Shown one piece after another: positions 6,591 to 14,172 of a DNA stretch of 14,939 nucleotides; positions within the stretch are counted from its first letter, which is position 1; every line of letters begins with the position of its first letter. This DNA is from an uncultured Lachnospiraceae bacterium (GTDB lineage Bacteria > Bacillota > Clostridia > Lachnospirales > Lachnospiraceae), in assembly GCA_958426095.1 (NCBI GenBank), contig CATZYB010000040.1, forward strand, positions 1-14,939. Direction: 5' to 3'. The notes below the pieces were generated by a model that was not told where the DNA came from, did no database searches, and saw only the letters and a program-made list of their open reading frames with translations. Position numbers and translations under genes: made by a program.

Positions 6591-7361
6591 TCAATTTTTG
6601 ATTTTCTTTAATTCATCAAATACAGCGTCGTTAATAACCTTAATATAAGTCCCTTTCATGCCGGAAGAACGGGATTCGATGACACCGGCGCTCTCAAACT
6701 TACGCAGCGCATTGACAATGACTGAACGGGTAATCCCCACACGGTCGGCAATCTTACTGGCTACAAGAATGCCCTCATTTCCATCCAATTCTTCAAAAAT
6801 ATGAGTGATCGCCTCAAGCTCAGAAAATGACAGTGTACTGATGGCCGATTTTACAACCTGAAGTTTTCTTGACTCTTCCGCACTTTCCTCATTGACGGAA
6901 CGCAGCATCTCAAGCCCCACAACGGTCGTTCCGTACTCACTTAAAATAATATCGTCAATCTGATAGGAATTATCATTCCTATAAATAAATAACGTTCCCA
7001 ACCGTTCACCGGCAATGTCAATCGGTGTAATGATCGCCTCATAAGTCGAAACGTTGTCACATGAGAATCCAAGTGTTAATAAATTAACATTTTCTTTCGT
7101 CGAAAGTACGCTGAGCAGGCGTTCATTCAACATTGGATCGATATGACCGCCGACACTGTCACTGATCAACTGATGAATACACGGCTGCCCCGTTCGATTC
7201 TTAATTCCCAAAATCTTACCCTTTTTACTGATAACAAGGATATTTGATTCCAATATGTCGCTTAAAACTTCACATATATCATTAAAAACAACCATATTAG
7301 AATTATTATTATGAAGAAGCTTATTAATCTTTCTCGTTTTGTCTAACAATTCAACGCTCAT
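6591..7361 (-). CDS. codY: GTP- and branched-chain amino acid-sensing global regulator CodY
   Basis: CodY is the Firmicute repressor/activator of amino acid uptake, biosynthesis and overflow genes. It binds AATTTTCWGAAAATT-like boxes when isoleucine, leucine, valine and GTP are plentiful. The 256-residue protein has the N-terminal GAF sensor (about 1-155, starting LLDKTRKINKLLHN) and a C-terminal winged helix-turn-helix, with the nearly invariant ASKIADRVGITRSVIVNALR (about 201-220). A second ATG two codons upstream (7367) touches GGAGG (+ strand 7368-7372) directly; from 7361 the spacing is 6 bases, so 7361 is chosen. It has its own promoter and terminator. The neighbouring amino acid symporter upstream and ribosomal genes downstream suit a growth-rate-linked locus. 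No strong CodY box was found at its own promoter. Confidence 0.96.
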   Translation of the reverse strand: MSVELLDKTRKINKLLHNNNSNMVVFNDICEVLSDILESNILVISKKGKILGIKNRTGQPCIHQLISDSVGGHIDPMLNERLLSVLSTKENVNLLTLGFSCDNVSTYEAIITPIDIAGERLGTLFIYRNDNSYQIDDIILSEYGTTVVGLEMLRSVNEESAEESRKLQVVKSAISTLSFSELEAITHIFEELDGNEGILVASKIADRVGITRSVIVNALRKFESAGVIESRSSGMKGTYIKVINDAVFDELKKIKN

Positions 7362-7398
7362 ATCCATCCTCCTTTTTTATATTTGCCACCTCATTGAT

Positions 7399-7427
7399 AT
7401 TTTAACACAATTGTTGACACGAAACAA
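7399..7427 (-). promoter_or_regulatory. Predicted codY promoter
   Basis: On the - strand, TTGTTT (+ strand 7422-7427) and TAAAAT (7399-7404) are separated by 17 bp. The spacer and -35 contain the inverted repeat TTGTT/AACAA (7411-7415 with 7423-7427), which could bind a regulator. The start site would be near 7392, about 30 bases before the chosen start codon. Confidence 0.6.
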
Positions 7428-7476
7428 CTATTTTTCAAATTTTTATAAACAAATAAAGTAATTCAAAACAATTCAT

Positions 7477-7524
7477 AAAAGGCGGTGAAAAACTGGAATA
7501 TCTTCCAGAATTTCACCACCTTTT
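7477..7524 (-). terminator. Long hairpin terminator after the symporter gene
   Basis: A 48-base inverted repeat. CTGGAA/TTCCAG (7493-7498, 7503-7508) surrounds a 4-nt loop, then a 2x2 mismatch, then GGTGAAA/TTTCACC (7484-7490, 7511-7517), one mismatch, then AAAAGG/CCTTTT (7477-7482, 7519-7524). On the - strand it begins 14 bases after the symporter stop and ends in UUUU. It is nearly symmetric and could act on both strands. Confidence 0.75.
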
Positions 7525-7538
7525 ACATATTTATACGT

Positions 7539-8933
7539 TTATTCTGTTCCTTCTGTGTCAAAATATTCTTTAACCAATTTGACGACTGTTCCCGATAACA
7601 AGAACAGGGCGATCAGGTTTGGAATGGACATCAAACCGTTAAAAGTCTCGGCAATACTCCACAACAATCCCAAATCCATCGTTGCTCCCAGAATGGCTAC
7701 CAACGAATAGACAACCATAAATGGTTTAATGACTTTGGATGAAAAGAGAAACTCGATACACCGGGCGCCGTAAAGTCCCCATCCAATGATCGTCGAAAAA
7801 GCAAAGCAGCACATGGCCACCGCCGTAAAAATGGACACCCAACTGCCATAAGTCGATGTGAAGCCAAGAATCGTAAGCTCAGCTCCAGCCGCACTTCCAT
7901 AGTCTATCGGCACACCGCTGCACAAAATGACCAACGCTGTCAGGGTACAGATTAAAATCGTATCCGTAAACACCTCAAAAATTCCGAAAAAGCCCTGTTT
8001 TACCGGCTTCTGTGTATCCGCACAGGCATGGGCGATGGATCCTGTTCCCAAACCGGCTTCATTTGAAAAAATCCCCCGGGATACCCCTTTTTGAACGCTG
8101 AGGAAAAATCCTCCCACCACACCGCCAGTCACAGCTCCAGGATTGAAAGCGCCATAGACGATGGAATAAAAAACATGGGGTACATTTTCAATATTTAAAA
8201 TAACAACGCCAAACGCCAGTATGACATAAAACACGGCCATAAACGGAACAAGCCGCTCGGCCACGCTGCCGATGCGCTTCACGCCGCCAAGCAGCACCAG
8301 ACCAACAAGGAGAGCAATCCCCACGCCAATCACCATATTGAAAATACTGACCGACGATTCGGAGATCACATGATAGTTTAGCAGCGCCGAATCGATTGCC
8401 GTCGTAATCGTATTCACCTGAGTCGCATTTCCCGTACCAAATACAGTAAGTACGCCAAAGGCCGAAAAGGCAAAAGCCAGCCAGTGCCAATGTTTTTTCA
8501 GACCATTTTTTATATAATACATCGGGCCGCCGACCAAATCTCCCTGAACATTTCTCTCACGAAAATGTACAGCCAGAGTTACTTCAGAAAACTTAGTGCA
8601 CATGCCGAGCAGTGCGGATACCCACATCCAAAAAACGGCGCCAGGCCCACCGATGGCGATCGCTCCGGCCACCCCGGCAATATTTCCGGTTCCAACTGTT
8701 GCCGCCAATGCCGTACAGACCGCCTGAAATGGCGTCATGGCTCCATCGGAAGCTTCGCGCTTTCGAAACATTCTTCCAATCGTTGTTTTTATTGCATAGG
8801 GAAATTTTCGAATTTGCAGAAAATGGGTACGCAGACTCAGATACAGACCAACACCGATGATGCAGACCATAGCAGGCACACCCCAGACAAAATTATTGAC
8901 TGCGCTATTGATCATCTCAATGGTTTCTAACAT
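7539..8933 (-). CDS. Alanine/glycine:cation symporter (AGCS family)
   Basis: Membrane carrier that takes up small neutral amino acids (alanine, glycine, in some members glutamine) with Na+ or H+. The 464-residue protein has the family signature near residues 74-105 (TALAATVGTGNIAGVAGA, then GGPGAVFWMW), the SEVTLAVHFRER and GGPMYYI segments, and about 11 hydrophobic helices. A second conserved part, SNEAGLGTGSIAHA, lies in the middle. The preferred ATG is at 8933, 7 bases from GAGG (+ strand 8941-8944); a TTG two codons upstream would overlap the ribosome-binding site. It has its own promoter and terminator. Its place beside codY suggests nutrient-linked expression, but no good CodY box was found at its promoter. 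Confidence 0.93.
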   Translation of the reverse strand: MLETIEMINSAVNNFVWGVPAMVCIIGVGLYLSLRTHFLQIRKFPYAIKTTIGRMFRKREASDGAMTPFQAVCTALAATVGTGNIAGVAGAIAIGGPGAVFWMWVSALLGMCTKFSEVTLAVHFRERNVQGDLVGGPMYYIKNGLKKHWHWLAFAFSAFGVLTVFGTGNATQVNTITTAIDSALLNYHVISESSVSIFNMVIGVGIALLVGLVLLGGVKRIGSVAERLVPFMAVFYVILAFGVVILNIENVPHVFYSIVYGAFNPGAVTGGVVGGFFLSVQKGVSRGIFSNEAGLGTGSIAHACADTQKPVKQGFFGIFEVFTDTILICTLTALVILCSGVPIDYGSAAGAELTILGFTSTYGSWVSIFTAVAMCCFAFSTIIGWGLYGARCIEFLFSSKVIKPFMVVYSLVAILGATMDLGLLWSIAETFNGLMSIPNLIALFLLSGTVVKLVKEYFDTEGTE

Positions 8934-8971
8934 AATCAAACCTCATACTTCTATATTTTTATATGGAAAAA

Positions 8972-9000
8972 ATAATACCATATTTTGTAAGAAATGTCTA
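8972..9000 (-). promoter_or_regulatory. Predicted promoter of the AGCS symporter
   Basis: On the - strand, TAGACA (+ strand 8995-9000) is followed after 17 bp by TATTAT (8972-8977). It lies between the response regulator stop and the symporter, and no terminator is visible in this 81-base gap, so some read-through from the two-component operon is also possible. Confidence 0.6.
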
Positions 9001-9014
9001 TTTTTTGTAAAAAT

Positions 9015-9635
9015 CTATCTATGCTGATAATAGAAGATGGCAATCTGCGTCCGGTCTCTGAGATTTAATTTATCCAAGATCGAACTGAGATAGTTTCTCA
9101 CTGTACCTTCACTTAAAAACATTTTTGCCGCAATCTCTTTATTGCTCAGGCCTTCGGCAATCAACCGGATAATTTCCAGCTCCCGTTCATTGATCTCATA
9201 TTCCGAATAATCCAGAGGATCTTTTTTTCGGATAAGATTCGGAATTTTAGAAACAATTTCATGGCCGAATACAGTCTGTCCGGAGCAGACCGCCCGGAGG
9301 GCCGGAAGGATACTGGCATAATCCTGTTTTAAAAGATAGCCTTTTGCGCCAAGCCGCAGCGCCTTAATGATATATTCATCATCGGAAAATGTCGTAAGAA
9401 GCAGAATCTTTGCATCCGGAAATTCCCGAAGTATTTCCCCGGAAGCATCCAGACCATTCATCTTCTGCATACGAATGTCCATCAATAAGACATCGGGACG
9501 ATACTGACGATAAAGTTCGATGGCCTCCTGTCCATCCGCCCCAACAGCCGCTACATGGACATCCGCGTTCACTTCCAAAATTGTTTTCAATGCCCCGGAT
9601 ACGAGACAGTCATCATCTACAATTACAATATTCAT
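9015..9635 (-). CDS. Response regulator, NarL/FixJ (LuxR-type HTH) family, LnrK/YfiK-like
   Basis: Cytoplasmic transcription factor activated by phosphotransfer from the kinase encoded just upstream. The 206-residue protein has a receiver domain (1-120) with acidic pocket D7-D9, phospho-acceptor aspartate 53 in LLMDIRM, threonines 81-82 and lysine 103 (GYLLKQD). A GerE/LuxR helix-turn-helix follows (about 145-205), with NERELEIIRLIAEGLSNKEI and the recognition segment LSEGTVRNYLSSIL. All catalytic residues are present. It starts 11 bases after the kinase stop, with GGGAG just upstream. The likely targets are the divergent exporter operon and its own promoter, because repeated TATGACA/TGCCGGT elements lie between them. 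Orthology to Bacillus LnrK is suggested by context, not proven. Confidence 0.92.
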   Translation of the reverse strand: MNIVIVDDDCLVSGALKTILEVNADVHVAAVGADGQEAIELYRQYRPDVLLMDIRMQKMNGLDASGEILREFPDAKILLLTTFSDDEYIIKALRLGAKGYLLKQDYASILPALRAVCSGQTVFGHEIVSKIPNLIRKKDPLDYSEYEINERELEIIRLIAEGLSNKEIAAKMFLSEGTVRNYLSSILDKLNLRDRTQIAIFYYQHR

Positions 9636-9646
9636 ACCTTATCTCC

Positions 9647-10759
9647 CTATAATTCCTTTGGAATCGTTATAAAAATCTTAAATCCATGCTGTTTCGTAAT
9701 CTGAAAAGTACCATTCAAGGTCCGTACCCTGTCCTGCATATTTACCAGACCAATCCCAGGACCGTCAGGGTTTATCCCGCTCCCGTCCGGCGGCTCTGCC
9801 GCCGCAAAGGAAGAAAAAGCCGTTCCATTGTCCTCAATACACAACTGATAAAGCGCCGGATGTTCCCGCATAAAAACATCAACATGACTGGCATTGCTGT
9901 GCTTCATCACATTCGCCAAAGCCTCTTTCACAATACCGATAAAACAATACTTAACCTCTTTTGGTAAATCCGTCCCCATATCATAATGAAGCTCTACAGG
10001 GCAAAATTTGAAATCATCGATCAAACCGTCCACCGCTTCCCTGAGATTGATGGCCTCATCATGGAGATCATGCACACTGCTGCGAATACTGTCCATGGCA
10101 GAATTCAAAGAGCTGTCCAGATTATCCAAAAGGCTCTCCAAGGCCGTTTCCTGATTGATCGTTTTCATGGCGCCGACCAGAAGAATTGACCGAGACAAAA
10201 CATGGCCCACATTATCGTGAATTTCTCTGGCAATCCGATTTCTCTCCCGAAGCGTTGCCGCATAAAGCTCATAATCCTGCTTCGCCAATAAAGCTTTATT
10301 TTTCTCACTGAGAAGAAGATTCCGTTCCCGGCTGTCATCCTGACTTTCTTTAAACCACACTTCCAGTATTTCATACTGCTCTGTCCGTTTTTCCAATAAA
10401 ACAGCAAGCAAACTTCCAAAACAGCAAAAACACAGAAAGACCAGCGATAATTTCCCCAAAAATATAAAATAATATATTTCCCCAAAGATGCTGATTCCTG
10501 CAAGCATATACTGGTGTTCACGAACAAAAACATAGACAGCCACAGGCAAAAAAAAGAAAATCGGCCAAACAATCCAGGCCAACGCAGAAAAAAGAAGCCC
10601 TGCGGCCAGCCTCAACCATCGGTTCTCTATAAAATAAGCAAAACACATAAGTATCAGCCCACACAAAAAGCCGAAAACAAACTGTAGACTTACATTTTCA
10701 TAAAGCAGGGCAAACAAACCATAAAACAATAATATTCCTGTATCCTGAAAGTATCTCAT
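9647..10759 (-). CDS. Membrane sensor histidine kinase, HisKA_3 (NarL/DesK-type), LnrJ/YfiJ-like
   Basis: Two-component sensor of 370 residues. The first 120 residues hold about 4-5 hydrophobic segments with little extracellular sequence, the layout of intramembrane-sensing kinases that watch membrane stress. A coiled-coil linker follows (about 124-175). The dimerisation/phosphoacceptor domain has RNRIAREIHDNVGHVLSR with histidine 181. The ATPase domain shows the N box KEALANVMKHSNA (278-290), the IEDNG motif (308-312) and the glycine-rich GPGIGLVNMQDR (333-344). All parts needed for activity are present. AAGGG upstream of the start lies in a small hairpin (GCCC/GGGC, + strand 10765-10777), which could lower translation. 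It is transcribed with its response regulator and divergent from the ABC exporter it probably controls. Confidence 0.92.
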   Translation of the reverse strand: MRYFQDTGILLFYGLFALLYENVSLQFVFGFLCGLILMCFAYFIENRWLRLAAGLLFSALAWIVWPIFFFLPVAVYVFVREHQYMLAGISIFGEIYYFIFLGKLSLVFLCFCCFGSLLAVLLEKRTEQYEILEVWFKESQDDSRERNLLLSEKNKALLAKQDYELYAATLRERNRIAREIHDNVGHVLSRSILLVGAMKTINQETALESLLDNLDSSLNSAMDSIRSSVHDLHDEAINLREAVDGLIDDFKFCPVELHYDMGTDLPKEVKYCFIGIVKEALANVMKHSNASHVDVFMREHPALYQLCIEDNGTAFSSFAAAEPPDGSGINPDGPGIGLVNMQDRVRTLNGTFQITKQHGFKIFITIPKEL

Positions 10760-10801
10760 ACACTGCCCTTAGCGGGCTTCTCCTTTTTATATTTCCATTT
10801 C

Positions 10802-10831
10802 ATTATAGTATAAAAATGTCCTGCCGGTAAA
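10802..10831 (-). promoter_or_regulatory. Predicted promoter of the two-component operon
   Basis: A perfect TATAAT on the - strand (+ strand 10802-10807) has a weak -35, TTTACC (10826-10831), at 18 bp. The -35 overlaps the left TGCCGGT arm (10822-10828), so a regulator bound there could control the operon, fitting autoregulation by an activator. Confidence 0.5.
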
Positions 10832-10883
10832 GTGGCATCCATCGATTATGACATTTGTCACATTGAAAATATGACAACCGGCA
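10822..10883. promoter_or_regulatory. Candidate response-regulator binding region between kinase and exporter operons
   Basis: The divergent promoter region holds three overlapping symmetries: TGCCGGT (10822-10828) with its inverse ACCGGCA (10877-10883); TATGACA as a direct repeat at 10847-10853 and 10870-10876 (23 bp apart); and the dyad TGACA-TT-TGTCA (10849-10860). The right-hand elements end one base before the exporter -35 hexamer, where a NarL-type activator would be expected to bind. The link to this response regulator is inference. Confidence 0.5.
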
Positions 10884-10913
10884 CTTCAGAAAATTTCATT
10901 AAAGACGTATACT
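10881..10913 (+). promoter_or_regulatory. Predicted exporter promoter with a partial CodY box
   Basis: TTCAGA (10885-10890) and TATACT (10908-10913) are 17 bp apart. The -35 is weak, as at activator-dependent promoters. The 15 bases 10881-10895 match the CodY consensus at 11 of 15 positions, with the right 11 bases (TTCAGAAAATT) perfect. The start site would be near 10920; AGGAGGG (10929-10935) follows. Confidence 0.5.
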
Positions 10914-10941
10914 AAAATTAGAAATACCAGGAGGGATTTAA

Positions 10942-11871
10942 ATGATTGAAATAAATAATCTGGTGAAACGCTATGGAAATCTGGTCGCGCTGGATCATCT
11001 GAATCTGACGATCCATAAAGGCGAAATCTTTGGTCTGCTCGGTCCGAACGGCTCCGGCAAAACAACGGCCATCAACTGTATGCTGGCACTTTTAAAATAT
11101 GATAAAGGAACCATTCGCATTTTCGGTGAAGAAATGCGCCCGGACAATTATAAAATCAAACAGCAGATTGGCATCGTCCTTCAGAACGTTGCTGTCTTTG
11201 ACGAACTGACCGTCTATGAAAATATCGACTATTTCTGTGGATTGTATGTCAAAGACAAAACGAAAAGAAAACCGTTGGTTCAGGAAGCCATTGAATTTGT
11301 CGGACTGGAAGAATTCACCAAGCTTCGTCCGAAAAAACTTTCCGGCGGTCTGCTCCGCCGTCTGAATATTGCCTGCGGTATCGCCCATAAACCAAAACTT
11401 ATTATTCTGGATGAGCCGACCGTGGCCGTGGACCCACAGAGCCGGAATAAAATCCTGGAAGGCATCCAGGAACTAAATCGACAAGGTTCGACAATTATCT
11501 ACACTTCTCACTACATGGAAGAAGTGGAACAAATCTGTACCCGGATTGCCATTATCGACCACGGCCGCAGCATTGCCATCGGTACTAAAGAAGAACTTAA
11601 AAGCATGATCAAAACCGGTGAGACCATCACCATTGAAGCCATTGCTCTGGACGAAAATCATATCCGGGCTATAAAACAGCTTCCTCACGTGTTTAATCTG
11701 CAATACTCCGAGCAAATACTGACGCTGCGATGTACCGGTGCCGAACACAATCTGATCCGCATTCTGAATTATCTTCAGGAGGAGCATATTCCATTCGGCC
11801 GGGTATTTTCTGAACTTCCAACATTAAACGACGTCTTTCTGGAAATTACCGGCAAACAGCTGCGCGATTAG
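10942..11871 (+). CDS. ABC exporter ATP-binding subunit, LnrL/YfiL-like
   Basis: Cytoplasmic ATPase of a drug- or lipid-type ABC-2 exporter. The 309-residue protein has Walker A LGPNGSGKTT (33-42), Q-loop glutamine 81, the signature LSGGLLRRL (133-141), Walker B LIILDEP (153-159), D-loop VAVDPQSR and H-loop histidine 190. The VAVDP form of the D-loop and the roughly 90-residue C-terminal extension are typical of the LnrL/YfiL branch as I remember it. The ATG is 6 bases from AGGAGGG. It is the first gene of a three-gene operon with two permeases and lies divergent from a NarL-type two-component pair, the same parts list as Bacillus LnrJK-LnrLMN, which resists linearmycins. The substrate here is unknown; a polyene, lantibiotic or membrane-active compound is the reasonable guess. 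Confidence 0.93.
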   Translation: MIEINNLVKRYGNLVALDHLNLTIHKGEIFGLLGPNGSGKTTAINCMLALLKYDKGTIRIFGEEMRPDNYKIKQQIGIVLQNVAVFDELTVYENIDYFCGLYVKDKTKRKPLVQEAIEFVGLEEFTKLRPKKLSGGLLRRLNIACGIAHKPKLIILDEPTVAVDPQSRNKILEGIQELNRQGSTIIYTSHYMEEVEQICTRIAIIDHGRSIAIGTKEELKSMIKTGETITIEAIALDENHIRAIKQLPHVFNLQYSEQILTLRCTGAEHNLIRILNYLQEEHIPFGRVFSELPTLNDVFLEITGKQLRD

Positions 11872-11882
11872 GGGGGATAAAG

Positions 11883-13007
11883 TTGTTACACTTAATTAAA
11901 TATAACATTATCGTCAAAGTCAAAAACTTTAATATGATTTTCTGGCCCCTCTTTTTCCCATTAATTCTCGGAACACTATTTTATTTTGCATTCGGACAAA
12001 TGGAAGAAGCTAACTTTAAGACCGTTCCGGCAGCCTTTGTCACCGAATCTGATGCCGACCCAGTTTTTATAGAATTTCTGAACGGCATCGCAAATGATGA
12101 GGACCCGCTTATTCAGATTCAGGAAATGTCAGAGACCGAGGCCCTGGAGACCCTGGAAAATCATAAAATCTCCGGCATTTTTTACGTCAGCGAAACACCG
12201 TCTCTGACCGTCAGCAAAAATGGTCTGGCAGAAAGTATTCTCCAATCCCTGCTGGAAAGCTATCAAAATGGAAAGCGAACACTGACGGCCATTGCCATAA
12301 ATCACCCAGAAGGCATGGAAGCGGCCATTTTACAAATGTCCGAATACAGCGAACTGGTTCAGCAAGTCTCTCTCGGCGGAAAAACGACCAATGGGAACGC
12401 CCAGTTTTTCTACGCTCTCATCGCCATGGCCTGCCTGTACGGTGCTTTCATAGGATTTGGCGCAGCCATCACCCTGCAGGCCAATCTGACTGCACTGGCG
12501 GCAAGACGCTGTGTGACACCGACCCACAAATTAAAACTTATTGTTTCAGAAATGCTGGCATCTTTCCTTTTGCAGTTTTTTAACGTCCTTGTTTTACTCA
12601 TTTACCTGCGCTATATCCTGCGTCTGGATTTTAATGGACAATTGCCGGATATGCTGCTCATCAGTCTGATCGGAAGTATGATCGGCGTAGCCATGGGTAT
12701 TTTTATAGGAAGCATCGGCCGCATGGGCGAGGGCATAAAAATCGGTATCCTGCTGGGTGTTTCCATGGTCTGCAGTTTTCTCGCCGGCCTGATGAATAAT
12801 ACGATGAAAAACATCGTCGAACAACATGTACCAATTATTAATCGAATCAACCCGGCCGCACTCATCTCCGACGCCTTTTACTGTATCAATGTCTATGATG
12901 ATACGGCCCGTTATACAAGAAATCTTATCACACTCTCAATCATGTGTGTCGTTCTTATCATTGCTTCATTTTGCCTGGTCAGGAGGGAACGCTATGACAG
13001 TATATAA
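11883..13007 (+). CDS. ABC-2 type permease, first subunit, LnrM/YfiM-like
   Basis: Membrane subunit of the exporter, 374 residues, starting with TTG at 11883 a few bases after a GGGGGG tract (11871-11876). There is one N-terminal hydrophobic helix (about 18-37), then a long polar segment (about 38-170) that should be outside the cell, then five hydrophobic helices (from about 175 to 368) in the ABC2_membrane arrangement. The stretch MGIFIGSIGRMGEGIKIGIL resembles the conserved part of ABC-2 permeases. It begins 11 bases after the ATPase gene and overlaps the next permease by 14 bases, so all three are translated together. The substrate is not readable from sequence. Confidence 0.88.
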   Translation: MLHLIKYNIIVKVKNFNMIFWPLFFPLILGTLFYFAFGQMEEANFKTVPAAFVTESDADPVFIEFLNGIANDEDPLIQIQEMSETEALETLENHKISGIFYVSETPSLTVSKNGLAESILQSLLESYQNGKRTLTAIAINHPEGMEAAILQMSEYSELVQQVSLGGKTTNGNAQFFYALIAMACLYGAFIGFGAAITLQANLTALAARRCVTPTHKLKLIVSEMLASFLLQFFNVLVLLIYLRYILRLDFNGQLPDMLLISLIGSMIGVAMGIFIGSIGRMGEGIKIGILLGVSMVCSFLAGLMNNTMKNIVEQHVPIINRINPAALISDAFYCINVYDDTARYTRNLITLSIMCVVLIIASFCLVRRERYDSI

Positions 13008-14142
13008 AGGATATATGAAAATCGTAAAGCAAAATAAGGGACTCATTTTACTCTATCTGGTCATCTTTTTCAGCATCACTATGATGTTCCAGGCTGCAGC
13101 CGGCAATGATATTCCGAGTAATTATCAGGCTGAGAGTGTAAAAATCGGTATTGTTGATAACGACGGCGGCCCATTGGCCCAGGGCCTGAAAAACTATCTG
13201 GAACAATTCCACGACGTTTCTATCATCGAAAACGACACAGCCGCCATGCAGGAAAAGCTGTTCTACCGGGATGTCGAATATATTATCCGTATTCCATCCG
13301 ATTTCTTTGATACCTGCATCACCAATGGGGATAAGCTTTCTGTGACCAAAGTTCCGGGGAGCTATACATCCTTCTATGTGGACCAGCAGATTAACAGCTT
13401 TTTAAATAATGTACGAACTTACTGTGCCGCCGGTTTTTCCGAAGAGGAAGCTGCTCAAGCCGCTGAAAAACCATCTACAGTCAAAGTCACTCTTCTGGAT
13501 ACCACCGGAACCGCAGGAACAACCCCAAGCTTTGCCTATTATTACCGCTATGTCCCTTATCTGTTCCTGGCTATTCTCTGCTATGTCATGGGCAACATTT
13601 TGTCCGCTTTTAGAAAAGGCGACCTGCCAAAGCGTATGCATGCCTCTGCAGTCTCCATGCACCGTCAGAATGCGGAGAGCCTGTTGGCCGCTGGAACCAT
13701 TGCTATCGTCCTTTGGGGAATTACCATTATTGCCTCGATGATCATTTACAACCGAACTCTGATGCATCACCCGAGCTTTATTTACTATATCCTCAACTCA
13801 CTGGTAATGCTCCTCGTTGCATTAAGCATTTCCTATCTGGTGGGTATCATTACAACCAACTCAAATATGTTATCCGGCGTTGTCAATGTCATATCCCTGG
13901 GAATGTGTTTCCTCTGCGGTGTCTTCGTACCTTTGGAATATATGAACTCCGGTGTCAAGACCGTCGCCAAGTTTCTTCCCGTTTACTGGTACGAGACAAC
14001 CAATGACATGCTTGTCCAATTTAGCCACATCACGGGAGATGTCCGTACAGATGTCCTCCAGGCCCTGGGCATCCAGTTGGTTTTCGCCATAGCCTTCGTC
14101 TGCATCGCCATGGCTTTCTCAAAATGGAAAAGGAGTGTATAA
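12994..14142 (+). CDS. ABC-2 type permease, second subunit, LnrN/YfiN-like
   Basis: Second membrane subunit of the exporter, 382 residues from the ATG at 12994. That start has AGGAGGG (12981-12987) 6 bases upstream inside the end of the previous gene, so it is preferred over an in-frame upstream ATG at 12826, which would need a 168-base overlap with another gene. The layout repeats that of the first permease: one N-terminal helix (about 16-34), a polar extracellular domain with VKIGIVDNDGGPLAQGL near its start, and five helices from about residue 185. The segment GMCFLCGVFVPLEYMNSGVK, then LPVYWY, is the classic ABC-2 end motif. It probably forms a heterodimer with the first permease. Confidence 0.9.
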   Translation: MTVYKGYMKIVKQNKGLILLYLVIFFSITMMFQAAAGNDIPSNYQAESVKIGIVDNDGGPLAQGLKNYLEQFHDVSIIENDTAAMQEKLFYRDVEYIIRIPSDFFDTCITNGDKLSVTKVPGSYTSFYVDQQINSFLNNVRTYCAAGFSEEEAAQAAEKPSTVKVTLLDTTGTAGTTPSFAYYYRYVPYLFLAILCYVMGNILSAFRKGDLPKRMHASAVSMHRQNAESLLAAGTIAIVLWGITIIASMIIYNRTLMHHPSFIYYILNSLVMLLVALSISYLVGIITTNSNMLSGVVNVISLGMCFLCGVFVPLEYMNSGVKTVAKFLPVYWYETTNDMLVQFSHITGDVRTDVLQALGIQLVFAIAFVCIAMAFSKWKRSV

Positions 14143-14172
14143 TGTAAAAAATAGATCGTCAGGAGAAAATTT

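Noticed and set aside
7426..7450. CodY-box-like AT-rich sequence upstream of the codY promoter
   Set aside because: Best alignments on either strand have five mismatches in 15, which AT-rich spacer DNA produces by chance.
8484..8930. 148-codon + strand open frame opposite the symporter
   Set aside because: Antisense shadow of a well-conserved transporter gene; composition and content are not protein-like.
9000..9014. AT-rich dyad ATTTTT-x(3)-AAAAAT between the response regulator and the symporter
   Set aside because: Too AT-rich and short to separate from chance; the CodY consensus match is only 10 of 15 and it lacks G-C pairs for a terminator.
12826..12993. Upstream in-frame ATG giving the second permease 56 more residues
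   Set aside because: It would overlap the first permease gene by 182 bases and has no ribosome-binding site, whereas the ATG at 12994 has AGGAGGG at ideal spacing and begins a normal permease N-terminus.
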